Shown piece after piece: positions 1 through 11,039 of a stretch of DNA of 64,000 bases. Below the pieces are notes generated by a model. It did not search any database, was not told the DNA's origin, and saw only the letters and a program-made list of their open reading frames with translations. The number at the start of each line of letters is the position of its first letter. The stretch's first letter is position 1. This DNA comes from Dendrophyllia cribrosa (lineage: Eukaryota > Cnidaria > Anthozoa > Scleractinia > Dendrophylliidae), in the NCBI GenBank assembly GCA_024195265.1, contig JAJLRJ010000005.1:20265536-20329535 (forward strand), given 5' to 3'. A program made the translations under genes and the position numbers.

Positions 1-336
1 AACCTGTGTATGTAGCGAATAAATATATGCCCATCGACCATCAATGAGATTAAGTTAGCCAGACTTGCATAATAAGTTGTCTTTATTTGCTGCATTCAGG
101 CAGTCAAGTTGCATAATTTTTGAAGTCCTATGTAAAACGTTTAACATAAAGTTAAAAACAAACACGCACACTTACAGTTGATGTTGAAAGTTTAGAAATA
201 CGTTTTAAATGAACTGAATAAATCGAGTCACTTTAAGCTGTATCAACGACTGGTTTTATATAGAAGCACCAACGTTCGAAGAAACCCTCTCAAATGTAGA
301 AAATAGTCGTCATTATCATTTCCATCGGGTTCCTAA

Positions 337-861
337 AGCCTGGTTTCCATATAATCGCATGGATCGCAAGGAAATGAAAAAAAGGATCGCAGCGATCGCA
401 GAAAAAAGTGTTGTGCGACCCTTGCGATTATATGCAAACCAAAAACTTTGCCATCCTTGCAATCGTTACAATTCTTGCGATCCTTGCGATTGCGATCGCA
501 GAGATAGAAAAATTTCTATCTCTGCGATCTTTGTGATCCTTGCGATCGAGAGGTTTTTATATGGAAACCACTCTTGCGATCCTTGCGATCCAAAATGTCC
601 CAGAAAGCATTGCACCCCAAAGCCTTGTATCCCATAATACACTTACAGTTTATCGGATCCAGGCCTATTCGACGTTTCCTCGCGATCGCTGCGATCATAT
701 GGAAAACCTGAGGTCTCAGCGATCACAAGGATCGCAAGAATCGCAGCGATCGTCGATCGTAACGATCGCTGCGATCGTTGCGATTATATGGAAACAAGAA
801 CAATAGATTTTGCTCATTTGCATTAGATTCGGCACATGTGAAGTTCGACGTTTGAACCGGG
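337..861. mobile_element. MITE-like insertion rich in GATCGCA motifs, with paralogous empty site
   Basis: The insertion is bounded by the direct repeat CCTAA (332-336 and 862-866). The related unit at 5441-5450 runs straight through the site without it, which shows an insertion. Inside, CTGGTTTCCATATAATCGCA (340-359) is inverted near 779-797, and the interior is packed with GATCGC/GCGATC words on both strands. A second copy is at 58447-58971. Small ORFs across it are compositional, not genes. Confidence 0.7.
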
Positions 862-2049
862 CCTAACAGCACCAATTGTCGCATTAGGGTCCAGGCAAAG
901 AAAAAATAAATCGTCACAGATTGTTTTAAAAAAACCCACCAAAAAAGTGAAGCAACAGATTCACCAAAAAAATCACTTTAAGTGTCAATGTATTTAACAC
1001 GAAAATGCTAATTGAGAACACTGTTTTCCGATAGAAGACTACAACATCAGCCATTCATTGCCGTTCATTCGTTATCCTGTGTATACAAATAAATGTCTAA
1101 TATCATTAAAATGTGGAGAACATTTCAATTTTTATCTCGAGTAGATTGACAAATGTCAAAGTGCCAAGAATAATTTCTATCAAAGTAAATAACTATTAAA
1201 GTGTTAAATGTTCGGTTTGATCTTATTTCTTTAATTTAAACTTCGGCTAATAATACCTCATTAGAAATTTATCTATTGGTAACAATAATTGGCAATAATT
1301 ATAGCTACAATGTTTGTATAATCGTAACTTTTAGTTTCGTGAATTTCAGCACGAAAATCAGTTGCTCTGTACTTATAACTTATGCAAAGGACAATATCGG
1401 CTTTTCGTTTATAATGTTCTCAGCCGCCTAGAGCTGTCAAACTTTATTATCAACAAATACATGCGACTGATTAAAATACTCAGGATAACTGAATGTTCTT
1501 CACCTAACAGCTGTGAACTTCGGAGAACGCTTTACTATGATCGCGTAAACTGCAAGCATCATAAACCGGTGAGCGCATGAAAAGAGTTTTCTTCACAATC
1601 CCACATCATCCCTTTTCTTTGTTTTCGGAGAATGAAAAGTGTCGTTTTGGATACGAAATAAGTTCAGCTAGGCTTTTCGAGAAAGTAGCTTGTAAATTCG
1701 GTGATAAAATTCATTCTCTAAAATGTTCTGCTTTTCACATGTTCCGGCAGCCGAAAGAACCGAAAAGCTCAAACTGTATTAACTTTCATATTAAAGTTTC
1801 CGTTAAAAACACTAAGTAACATGATATGGAAAAATAGTACAACGCCATTCCACGCATTTTCCTAAATATTCCTCGTTGGGCGTCTCTGGTCTACCATACC
1901 TCGAAGGTGCGGCAGCAGATAGTAAACAAAAAAAACTCTTGGCTTTGCAAACGTTTGTTACATTGCATAGCAATTTTCCTTACTTTGATTGTAACACACA
2001 GCGGATAAGGTAACATTTCTTGCTGTTTCATTTTGCTGCAGATAAAAGC
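862..2049 (+). other. 5' flank of the cysteine-rich peptide gene at 2050
   Basis: No gene is seen here. The stretch is conserved, with indels, in the older unit at about 5450-6540, so it is part of the ancestral gene unit and probably carries the promoter and 5' UTR. A pyrimidine tract followed by CTGCAG just before 2044 looks like the acceptor of a 5' UTR intron, because the ATG follows only six bases later. No TATA box could be assigned. Confidence 0.4.
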
Positions 2050-2845
2050 ATGAAGTTCCTAATTTTGTTGGGTTTTCTGTGCGTTTTGTGCCTCGACGTT
2101 GGACAGGTAATATGATCGTCATAAAAAGAAAGTGATTTTGCTTCAATCTTCTGTACAATTACATTTTGTTAAGTTTGAAAATATTTGCGTCAAGGTTGGC
2201 ATTAAATCTCCAAAAGAGAATGTTTCATTTTATCGTACAAAAAGCTGATGATAGACGTAATATATTGTCATTTGCAAGGTTGGGTAATCTGTACCCAACA
2301 TTTTATCCCTGATCTGTGTTAAGCAAAAGGGTGCCATAAAATAACTTTTAACCTAAATCATTTTGAAATCAAACTGAAATGAGTCCAAACCTGAATGCAT
2401 CATTCAGTAAATTATATATTTTTTTTCAGGTTAAAGGAGATCATCACGGTAAGTCTGTAGTTTTGTGTTTTTGCTGTTCTTTTTCATTCTGTACAAGGTT
2501 ACAATATAGCCGGACGGTCTTTTCAATTTGCGCGCAAGTTTAGACCCTTTAACGAATATTCTAAATGTTGTGTGTTGAGTTGTTGATCACAGGTTTCTCA
2601 CTTCATGACAGGTTTACAACAAATAAAACTATTACACTTGTAAAATCCACGGTGTAAATTGCGGTTGGAATATAAACTAATCTTGTTTCTTTTTTCTTTA
2701 AGGTTGTCCTAGGCCATGTCACCTTCGCATGGTGCAGTGTATAGAAGACCCGTGTAAATCGAATCCTTGTCCTAAGGAAGACGAATGTAGAAAGTGTGAG
2801 TGTGGCAAATGTTATTTCACTTGCCACAAACCGCTGGTAGGCTGA
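2050..2845 (+). CDS. Secreted 10-cysteine peptide, 3 exons (copy 1)
   Basis: The exons are 2050-2106, 2430-2448 and 2703-2845, giving 72 residues. Exon 1 encodes a 19-residue hydrophobic signal peptide starting MKFLILL and ends CAG|gtaata. Exon 2 (VKGDHH) runs from phase 0 to phase 1 with donor gtaagt. Exon 3 has ten cysteines spaced C-x3-C-x6-C-x4-C-x4-C-x5-C-x2-C-x1-C-x2-C-x3-C and ends with TGA. An ATTAAA at 2950 is a possible polyadenylation signal. The product should be a small disulfide-rich secreted peptide. A defence, toxin or protease-inhibitor role is possible, but nothing in the sequence decides it, and I do not recognise the family. The frame and all splice sites agree, so the gene model is strong. 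Confidence 0.85.
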
Positions 2846-3153
2846 AGTATATGTGGATGATGTTCTGAAACAGCACAGCGATTATCGACTCATAGTAAAT
2901 CAAGAAAAGTAAAGCGTTATACATACGCTGTGTAAACAATGATTGTAGAATTAAAACCAACATCTGATTGACAGACAGTGTGGTAGTCTTGATATGTACC
3001 TCTAGCGCACTCGCACTCGGGAGGCACTCGCATGCAGGTCACTTCCTTCACTTGTGCCTGTGATATCATTTCTCGAGTCATTCGCGACATCTTAAAAGTG
3101 ACATCTTAGTTTGTCGAATATTTTTTTTCGAACGGTATTATTATTAGTTACGC
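2846..3153. other. 3' flank of the peptide gene
   Basis: Presumed 3' UTR and spacer. It contains ATTAAA at 2950-2955. Nothing else is recognised up to the MITE that starts near 3154. Confidence 0.4.
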
Positions 3154-3413
3154 CAGAAACCCATTAGTCGGTTGAAACGTGTAACGCGCATTCACAGCTT
3201 CCGAATGTTCATTTTTTGCTTAGTACCACATTTGGAAACCCCTCGGTCCCTCGATATTGGAAACAAGTTGTTCTAGCGAATTGATTGGTTAATGTTTTTA
3301 TCTTGATTTTCCAAATATGGCTGTAACAACTTCTTAGCAAATTGAATAATCGGAAGCTTGTTTTGAAGCGTACAAGAGCCAGTTGCACGTTTCAACCCAC
3401 TTATGGGTTTCTG
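3154..3413. mobile_element. MITE with CAGAAACCCAT termini
   Basis: Inverted ends CAGAAACCCAT and ATGGGTTTCTG enclose an AT-rich interior of about 260 bp. Other copies are at 54409-54668 (opposite orientation) and 61264-61523 (inside the 5.08-kb repeat). There is no coding capacity. Confidence 0.7.
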
Positions 3414-3509
3414 GTTATGCTGAAAAAGAAATTGCAAAAGTGATTGAAGTAAATAACGGCTAAGAATCCAAAAGTTCTACCAAAATGGCAATTTTGATTT
3501 CTAGACCGC

Positions 3510-4532
3510 CAACCTCGTTCCTAGGGTTTTCTCCTTCCCGTCCCCTGGAGCGAGAGAGAGAAAGACCCTGGCACAGGCTGGTCACGTGTCTCCCAGAATA
3601 AAAAATTCCCCACTAGGGGTCCCTGTTTCTGGACATTTTGTCACCAAAAGTTTTTGTCAACGTCAAAACGATGCTGTCTTCGGCGGTTGAGATCCGCTTT
3701 ATTTTTTTAGCAGCCTTCACTTTGCGATCGTAGCTACTGGAACATAAATCTCAAACCAAAACAATTCAAGTGCCTGGAAGTAATTTACTCTGTAATATAT
3801 ACTATCGGTGTACTGCCAACAGTATACGGAAGATCGATCATCTTCCATCTTTTACCCGGGCTTTTCTTGGACAAAATCAACTCTCGATCGACACAGACAG
3901 TCTCGCCAATTTATCCCGTTATTGTCGTCGTTTCGCCGTTGAACTCTCTGATAAGCGACCAGATCAGAAGAAATAACGAAGGAAAAGTCAAAACGGCTAT
4001 GCTTAATGTAAGAAAGGCCAAAGACAATCTAGAGCTGGATGAGACGAGCGAGACAAACTCTTCGTGGCTAAAAGATGCGAAATACGATATAATTTTCACT
4101 TCTTGTTATAATTTTCACATCAGTTCTTCCGCAGTTGCGAGCAGCGCTCGATTATTCTTCGCAAACAAATTCTTGGAGTGCGAGATATCTCCTACAGACT
4201 TGCAAAGCCTACAGCAACTCGTATTTAAATTATACGTGACCAGAAGCCGCAAAAATCTTTTTTGCAATTTGGCGTCTGAATATTCGAAATTTGACCTCTC
4301 GCGGGTACATTTACTTCGCGGAGACACAAACCAGATCTGTTATTTTTTATGCAAATATTCTCCGTTCCCTGGTAGGCTAAGTACAACCAAACTCCCGACT
4401 TGGCAGCCCCTCCCTCCATGTTTTCTTTTGTAATCTCCCAGATTCTGGGAGACACGTGACCAGCCTGTGCCAGGGTCTTTCTCTCTCTCGCTCCAGGGGG
4501 CGGGAAGAAGAGAGACCCTGGGAATGAGGTTG
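3510..4532. mobile_element. Mutator-like nonautonomous element carrying a helicase fragment
   Basis: The 9-bp direct repeat CTAGACCGC flanks the element at 3501-3509 and 4533-4541. Inverted ends of roughly 80-90 bp begin CAACCTCGTTCC and include the Ca(C/G)GTG-containing block near 3575 and 4455. A 9-bp target duplication with long inverted ends is typical of MULEs. The interior carries a fragment resembling a RecQ-type helicase (about 3880-4110). A second copy is at 61620-62642. Confidence 0.7.
3880..4110 (+). pseudogene. RecQ-like helicase fragment inside the MULE-like element
   Basis: The + frame reads PVIVVVSPLNSLISDQ followed by a lysine-rich stretch and KDAKYDIIFT. This resembles the motif Ia region of RecQ-family DNA helicases up to the segment before the DEAH box. 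There is no Walker A motif, DEAH box or C-terminal half, so it is a captured or decayed fragment. The same fragment recurs at about 7606-7830 and 61990-62220. After KDAKYDIIFT the helicase similarity stops. Confidence 0.55.
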
Positions 4533-4607
4533 CTAGACCGCCTGTTAATTGTAATCCACTTCCATCCTTCTATCCCAAATTTACATTTTTGGAGCGCGTT
4601 TTTTGGG

Positions 4608-4764
4608 GTGGTTGTTGTCCAAATCCATGAACATTGTAAAATGTTACAGTCCTTGTACCCCTACTAACCCTTGTGGTAAGGGTTTTGAATGCAAACCTTA
4701 CTACTGTGGTGCTTGCTATTATACTTGTCACCCGAAGCTGATCGTACCCGTGGGAGACAAATAA
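4608..4764 (+). pseudogene. Decayed cysteine-rich terminal exon
   Basis: Homologous to exon 3 at 57797-57966. Compared with that exon it has a 7-base deletion near 4629 that breaks the frame, a 6-base in-frame deletion near the last cysteines, and a lost cysteine (KPCYC became KPYYC). The AG acceptor upstream is gone, replaced by TGGGG. From an internal ATG at 4627 a 45-residue frame remains open but has no signal peptide. I read it as a pseudo-exon. Confidence 0.75.
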
Positions 4765-4800
4765 CTGATGAAAACAGGGATGCGTATGACCCGAAATTAC

Positions 4801-4954
4801 GGGTCTTTCTGTATGTACCGGTACCCATGAACCACTCATTGTCTTCTATTGTTTGTGAGGCATTGTAGTTTTGGTCTTGTTTTGCATTTGTATTATTGTC
4901 GTTCTTTGTTCCTTTTGTTTTACGTAATATGTGCTCCGGTACATGCAGAAGGAA
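4801..4954. mobile_element. Short MITE with 10-bp target duplication
   Basis: CCGAAATTAC is duplicated at 4791-4800 and 4955-4964. The inverted ends contain TTCTGTATGTACCGG and CCGGTACATGCAGAA. The homologous 3' flank after 57966 lacks the insertion. A family member in the opposite orientation is at about 45655-45800, and the copy of this element is at 62911-63064. Confidence 0.75.
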
Positions 4955-5109
4955 CCGAAATTACAGTCTCATATACATCATGATGGGCTTTGTATCAGCA
5001 ATGCGTGTGTAATTAATTAAAAAGGCAATAAAGTGAAAGCAAAATAAGTGTAGTCGTGATAAATAAAATTGAAAATTATTTAACGAGAAAAAAGCTGCGG
5101 TTTATCCCA

Positions 5110-6545
5110 TAAATGTAGCGAAGAAATATGTGCCCATTGACCGTCAATGAGATGAAGTTAACCAGCCTTGCATAATAAGCTGTCTTTATTTGCTGCATTC
5201 AGGCAGTTAAGTTGCATGATTTTTAAAGTCCTATTAAAACGTTTAACATAAAGTAAAAAAACACACACTTAAAGTTGATGATGAAAGTCACTTTCAAAGT
5301 TTTAGAAATACATTTTAAATAAACTGAATAAATTGAGTCACTTTAAGCTGGATCAACGGCTGGTTTTATATAGAAGCACCAACGCTCGAAGAAACCCTCT
5401 CAAATGTAGAAAGGAGCTAGTCGTCATTATCATTATCATTGGTTCCTTACAGCACAAAGTGTCGCATTAGGGTGCAGGCAAGGCAAAAATAAATCGTCAC
5501 AGTTTTTTTTTTACAAAACCCACCATCAAGGGAAGCAGCAGTTTCACCACAAGAAGAAAATCACTTTATTAAGTGTCAATGTATTTAGCACGAAAGTGCT
5601 AATTGTTAACACTGTTTTCCGATAGAAAACTATAACATCAGCCATTCATTGCCGTTCGTTCGTTATCCTGTGTGTACAATTAAATGTCTAATTAAAATGT
5701 GGAGAACATTTCAATTTTTATCTTAAGTAGATTGACAAATGTCAAAATGCCAAGATTAATTTCTATCAACGTAAATATCTGTTAAAGTGTTAAATGTTCG
5801 GTTTGATCTTATTTCTTTAAATTTCGGCTAATAACACCGCATCACAAGGCCCATCACAAATTTATTCATTGATAACAATAATTGACCATATTTATAGTAA
5901 TTACAACAAAGCTACAATGCTTGACTGTATAATCGTAACTTTTAGTTTCTTGAATTTCAGCACGAAAATCAGTTGCTCTGAACTTATAACTTATGCAAAG
6001 GACAATATTGGCTTTTCGTTTATAATGTTCTCAGCCGCCTAGAGCTGTCAAACTTAATTATCAACAAATACATGCGACTGAGTAAAATACTCAGGATAAC
6101 TGAATGTTCTTCAGCTAACAGCTGTGAACTTCGGAGAACGCTTTTCTACGATCGTGTAAACTGTACGCACCATAAACCAGGGAGTGCATGGAAAGAGTTT
6201 TCTTCCGTAAAATCCCACATCATCCCTTTTCTTTGTTTTCGGAGGGATACGTTTTGGATACGAAATAATGTCAGCTAGTAAGCTTTTCGAAAATGAGAAA
6301 GTCGTTAGTAAATTCGGGGATAAAATTCATTTCTCTAAACGTTTTTGCTGTTACGTTGACATATTCAGCTGAAAGGGAGTGACCGAAAAGCTCAAACTGT
6401 ATTAACTTTCATATTAAAGTTTCCGTTAAAAACACTAAGTAACATGATGTGGAAAAACAGTACAACGCCATTCCAAGCATTTTCCTAAATATTCCTCGTT
6501 GGGCGTCTCTAGTCTATTATACCTCGAAGGTGCGGCAGCAGATAA
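5110..6545. repeat. Older, gene-less copy of the 5-kb gene unit
   Basis: It aligns with about 1-1925 of the first unit with many substitutions and indels, and lacks the 525-bp insertion found at 337-861. Similarity breaks just before the point where the signal exon would start. The sequence then jumps to the segment matching 4557-4600, so the whole peptide gene has been deleted. No functional gene is left. Confidence 0.8.
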
Positions 6546-7031
6546 CAAACAAACATTTCGTCTCCACTTCCATCCTTCTATCCCAAATTTACATTTTTGG
6601 GGCGCGTTTCTTTGGGACATCTTCTGGTCATTCCAAAAACAGAATACCTCTGAATATTATATTTATTCTTCTCGTAAAATATAGAAAAAAGTCACTACTT
6701 TGACTATATTCATTGTGTACCTGAAAAATTACTGTTGCGTGAGAATGTAAACAACATAGTTTTGTTAGCTTATTCTAATTTCCGAATGACCAGAATATGT
6801 CCCAAAAAAACGCACTCTTGTTCTGTTTAATATATTACGATCTAATTTATACAATTTAGTTGTATATCTGGTGGTAACTGGCAACATTAACATGGAAATA
6901 GATTCATTGAAATTTCAATATTTCGGCGAGTCTCTTTTTAACAAAATTGAAATAATCCAAAGCCAATTTCCATTCTGTTTTAAGATCATTCTCGCACACA
7001 ATAATATAATAAATAATAATAAATAATAAAT

Positions 7032-7136
7032 CACTAGCACTAGCACTAGCACTAGCACTGGCACTGGCACTAGCACTAGCACTAGCACTAGCACTAGCAC
7101 TAGCACTAGCACTAGCACTAGCACTAGCACTAGCAC
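7032..7136. repeat. (CACTAG)n microsatellite
   Basis: About 17 tandem hexamers with two CACTGG variants. The Leu-Val ORF on the - strand is an artefact of this repeat. Confidence 0.95.
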
Positions 7137-7605
7137 GCGAGTATTAAGGACCGATCGCACTTGCGGGCAACATTTGAGGTTTAATTTGAATGGTCACACC
7201 AAAGGTATTCATCAACAGACTCTCAAAAGTTAGAACTACATTACATGTCTCCGGATCCATAGTTGACTTCGAGAGTGAAAGAGTCTTTTTGTATGTAAAT
7301 TACATTTTATCGGTTATTTTGCAGTTATTTCCTTTTTTAAGGAAAGGATACTAAAACAGTACATATGGCAAGCGGTATATCGTATACGTTTACTCGTCTC
7401 ATCATTCGTGTCGTCGTTCGTGTCGAAGTTCTTTTCGTTCACGAGTCAATGTAATGTCATTTCAGAAAAGATTTTAGTGTCACATATCTTTCATGTAAAA
7501 TGTCTTTATTTTATACTTAGGGCCTGGTCGCACTACAGTCAAAAACAAAAATCCGCCTGTGCAAAAATCGAGAAAAACAAAAGAAACCACTCCGGTGGGA
7601 CACGC

Positions 7606-7975
7606 TTTCGTCGTTTCGCCGTTGAACTCTCTGATAAGCGACCAGATCGGAGGAAATAACGAAGGAAAAGTCAAAACGGCTATGCTTAATGTAAGAAAGG
7701 CCAAAGACAATCTAGAGCTGGATGAGACGAGCGAGACAAACTAGACAAACTCTTCGTGGCTAAAAGATGCGAAATACGATATAATTTTCACTTCTTGTTA
7801 TAATTTTCACATCAGTTCTTCCGCAGTTGCGAGCAGCGCTCGATTATTCTTCGCAAACAAATTCTTGGAGTGCGAGATATCTCCTACAGACTTGCAAAGC
7901 CTACAGCAACTCGTATTTAAATTATACGTGACTAGAAGCCGCAAAAATCTTTTTTGCAATTTGGCGTCTGAATAT
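7606..7975 (+). pseudogene. Second RecQ-like helicase fragment
   Basis: It repeats about 3930-4280, including the SPLNSLISDQ stretch, with a short duplication (GACAAACTA) near 7736 that shifts the frame. It is not bounded by the MULE-like termini here, so it arrived by duplication of the interior. Non-functional. Confidence 0.55.
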
Positions 7976-8420
7976 GTGGAAAAACAGTACAACGCCATTC
8001 CAAGCATTTTCCTAAATATTCCTCGTTGGGCGTCTCTAGTCTATTATACCTCGAAGGTGCGGCAGCAGATAACAAACAAACATTTCGTCTCCACTTCCAT
8101 CCTTCTATCCCAAATTTACATTTTTGGGGCGCGTTTCTTTGGGACATCTTCTGGTCATTCCAAAAACAGAATGGTCACACCAAAGGTATTCATCAACAGA
8201 CTCTTTTTGTATGTAAATTACATTTTATCGGTTATTTTGCAGTTATTTCCTTTTTTAAGGAAAGGATACTAAAACAGTACATATGGCAAGCGGTATATCG
8301 TATACGTTTACTCGTCTCGTCGTTCGTCTCGTCGTTCGTCTCGTCCGTTCTTTTTGTTCACGAGTCAATGTAATGTCATTTCAGAAAAGATTTCAGTGTC
8401 ACATATCTTTCTTGTAAAAT

Positions 8421-9092
8421 GTATTTATTTTATACTTATTGAGATTTTCTATTGAGATTTGGCGTGTGAAAACCCTGTTCGGGGTTCGCAGCCAATCAGA
8501 ATGACGAAACGACTTTCTCGCACGTGAAAAAATGGTTTCGTCCAATCACAAATCAACTCGTGCGTAAATACTGTACGCCCGCACTGCCCATGAAGAAATC
8601 CATATTTTCTATACAGAAACAAGAAGAAATTCATTCACGAGTTTTGGAATATTTCGCTTCGTATTTGTTTATTTATATATTCATTTATATATCTATTTGT
8701 TTAATTATTTATTCATTCATTTATTCATTGCTGCCGGCAGGCAGTTTACTAATCGTGTAGAATCGAAAAATTTTCTGTCTGTCTCGGCTTTCCGAAAGTA
8801 ACAATGAATTGTTTGAGAATCAATCAAGAGCGGAAGAAGATACACTACGAAACCGTTAGACTTTCTCAAAGTCCGTTTTTGGTGTTTTCATTTTGGGTGG
8901 TCTAGCGGAGAACGGACTTTTCTCGCCTGCAGCGCGCCATTTTTTACCGACCTGTTTTTAGGTCGGCGGTGTGTCGGGGGTGTGGCAGCATTGATGTCCA
9001 ATCAGAGAGCGCTAAGTTTCATGACGTCACTTTCCGGGAAACTTGATCCTTTGCTTGCTCACGCGCTCACGAGGTGAAGAACTGCGAGGAAA
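8421..9092. other. Spacer with repeat fragment
   Basis: 8430-8560 is related in reverse orientation to about 22760-22880 (shared blocks around CCAATCA and the ACGAAACG/CGTTTCGT core). The rest is AT-rich with no supported gene. TGACGTCA near 9023 is noted only as a motif. Confidence 0.4.
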
Positions 9093-9400
9093 ATGAATGT
9101 ACAGGAAGCTATAAACTTCGGTTTAAATGAGCTTGGTTTTGAAGAAATTCGAGAAAATCAACGCAAAGCAGTTGAAGCTGACATTAGTGGTCGAGATGTG
9201 TTAATGATTGCGCCGACTGGTTCAGGAAAAAGTCTCATATTCCACATCGCGCCGTTTGTTCTGGATTTCTTTAAACATGGCGAAAGAGATATTGTAGAAT
9301 CAGTTTTCCTCGTTATTTTTCCATTGGTTTCACTGATGAAAGATCAGCTATCATTTCTTCGCGAGAAAGGAGTCAAGGCTCCTTGGGTCCAGAAAGTTCC
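9093..9400 (+). pseudogene. N-terminal RecQ-type helicase fragment
   Basis: The frame from ATG 9093 encodes an N-terminal alpha-helical leader (AINFGLNELGFEEIRENQ), a Walker A/motif I (APTGSGKSL) and motif Ia (PLVSLMKDQ), the order seen in RecQ helicases. After about residue 100 (EKGVKAPW) the similarity ends and the frame runs into simple repeats until 9698. There is no DEAH box, helicase C-terminal or RQC domain. It is a truncated copy, probably moved with a transposon. A real 5' exon with downstream exons elsewhere is less likely because no convincing donor follows. Confidence 0.7.
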
Positions 9401-9534
9401 GAGTCGGGTCTTCCCCATTCATTGTGGAATTCAGACTATCCAGTCATTTGAGAACTGTTTATTTTACCAGCCCACCCATATTTTCGCGCCAACAATATGC
9501 AAATTAAATTCGATTTCGTGCAGACGAAACAAGT

Positions 9535-9640
9535 CGACTCGCGACTTCGTCGCTCACTTTGCGCGACTTCGTCGCGCTCTCGAGGGCTTCGCAGCGACTT
9601 CGTCGCGCTCTCGAGGCTTTCGCAGTCGACTTGTGTGCAA
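9535..9640. repeat. GC-rich short tandem repeat
   Basis: Three imperfect copies of a 30-odd-bp unit built on CGACTTCGTCGCGCTCTCGAG follow the helicase fragment. They explain the overlapping arginine/serine-rich ORFs in several frames. Confidence 0.75.
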
Positions 9641-9849
9641 GTCTACGAAACCGTCGGCAGTCTCGGGAGAGTCTCGGCATCCAATCAAAACAAAGTGATG
9701 ACAAGCCGACTCGAGCATGCATCTATGCACGACTTTCGCTGTTTATGCTTTCGACGACGCTTTTGACTGATTTTCAAGCGGTTTATGCTATCCAATTGCG
9801 CTGGAAATCAGTTGAACATGGACGAAGGTTCTTCGTCGGGCCAACGTAG

Positions 9850-11033
9850 TTGCGGGATCTCTGTGGAATAAAGCAAGAAGTTATCAAATTTCCTTAGTTT
9901 GCTTCTTTCTTTTCTGGTTTGTTTCGTTGAGGAGGTTAGATACTTTAAAATTTATGTTTTTGTTTCGTTAAGGATGTATTTTTTTTAAAAGGATGAATGC
10001 TTACCGTTTTATCGTTTTCGCTTGGCACGCTTAAAGAACGAAAAATACGCACAATGTTTTTGTTTCGTACAGTTGTTATGTAATTATGTTGACTGCGGAC
10101 TGCGGACCGCGGTAGCAGTTTTGAATTTTTTTTTATGATGCTGTTGAAAACAATCTAGCAATCTAGCCTAATTTGTTATTGCCATAAACAAACCCAATAT
10201 TTTTATAGTTTTTTGTTGGTCGCTTGAGAGAGAGCAATGAAAATTGCTGGACTTGATTCCAAACAGATCAAAACGGTGGCTTAAATTGTTTGCGTACGTG
10301 TCCTTGAGATCGCTTGCGCGTGTTACTAAAAGCAGGCACATAAAAACCGTTAGAGCATTGAAAGCACACTACGTTCGTAGAAGCGAGGAAAATATGACAA
10401 CTTTTGGGTTGATTCCACGGCAATCAGCACCTAGGTTGTACCGGAGAAGAACCTTTTCCATGCTCAACTGATTATAATGCGCGTACTGAGGCGTATGATT
10501 CCAGTATGATTCGGGAAAATAACTGACACAAAATCAAGACAAATAGATTGATTTACCCGTGTGAACAATCTGAGACCTTTCGGAGTGCACAGCACAGCAG
10601 AACTGAAGGATTTTGCCCAATATCCCGGCGATGGCGTAAATTTGGTTTATGTTAGGGACGGACCATTAGATTTTTGAGAGGAGGGGGGGGGGGGGGGGGG
10701 GGGGAGGGTTTGGACAAATACCAAAAAAAAATTCGAGCACGGCCTTGAACTGCAAAAAAAATATCGTGCAAAACGCCCAGAAAAAAACATTCCTGCAAAG
10801 CTATATATTTTTAGAACAATATTTTATATCCAGGAGCAGATGGTCAGAACACAAATAAATCACACTGACGTTGTAGAATGTTGTGTTTCTTTGTAGGCTT
10901 TTTAGCTGATTTCATAAGCATGTAAGATATTTCTGACACAAGGAATGGCTCTTTTATAGTTGTACAGTGGCATTGTACGTACATATCTCAATGGATGAGA
11001 AATACTTTGTTTATGTGTTGTACAACAAGCTTG
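9850..11033. other. Spacer, no gene seen
   Basis: AT-rich sequence with a G-homopolymer at about 10682-10705 inside a repeat remnant. No ORF here resembles a protein family. Confidence 0.4.
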
Positions 11034-11039
11034 TAATTG

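Larger units (their letters stand above)
1..5090. repeat. Left copy of a 5.08-kb near-identical direct repeat (gene unit)
   Basis: This block recurs at 58111-63190 at a constant offset of 58110. By eye about 15 single-base differences and no length change separate the copies. It contains a complete cysteine-rich peptide gene (2050-2845), a decayed terminal exon (4608-4764) and several MITEs. The copy starts at the first base of the window, so its true left edge is not visible. It may be a recent segmental or tandem duplication, or an assembly duplication of one locus. Confidence 0.95.
6450..8420. repeat. Chimeric duplicated block
   Basis: 6450-6645 is repeated at 7976-8172, and 7191-7420 at 8170-8330. 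The second copy lacks the roughly 545 bp between them. Between the copies, 7606-7975 repeats the helicase-fragment segment of 3930-4280. It looks like successive duplications joined at short matches rather than a coding region. Confidence 0.7.

Noticed and set aside
540..806. Small ORFs at 359-917 and their copies at 58523-59027
   Set aside because: They follow the GATCGC word repeats in all frames and are inside a mobile insertion.
3867..4433. 188-codon ORF as a host gene
   Set aside because: Only its middle resembles a helicase. It lies inside a MULE-like element, is copied three times and lacks catalytic motifs.
7032..7136. CRISPR array
   Set aside because: The repeats are contiguous with no spacers, and the genome is eukaryotic. 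No other array has spacer structure.
6915..7160. Leu-Val repeat ORF on the - strand
   Set aside because: Artefact of the CACTAG hexamer run.
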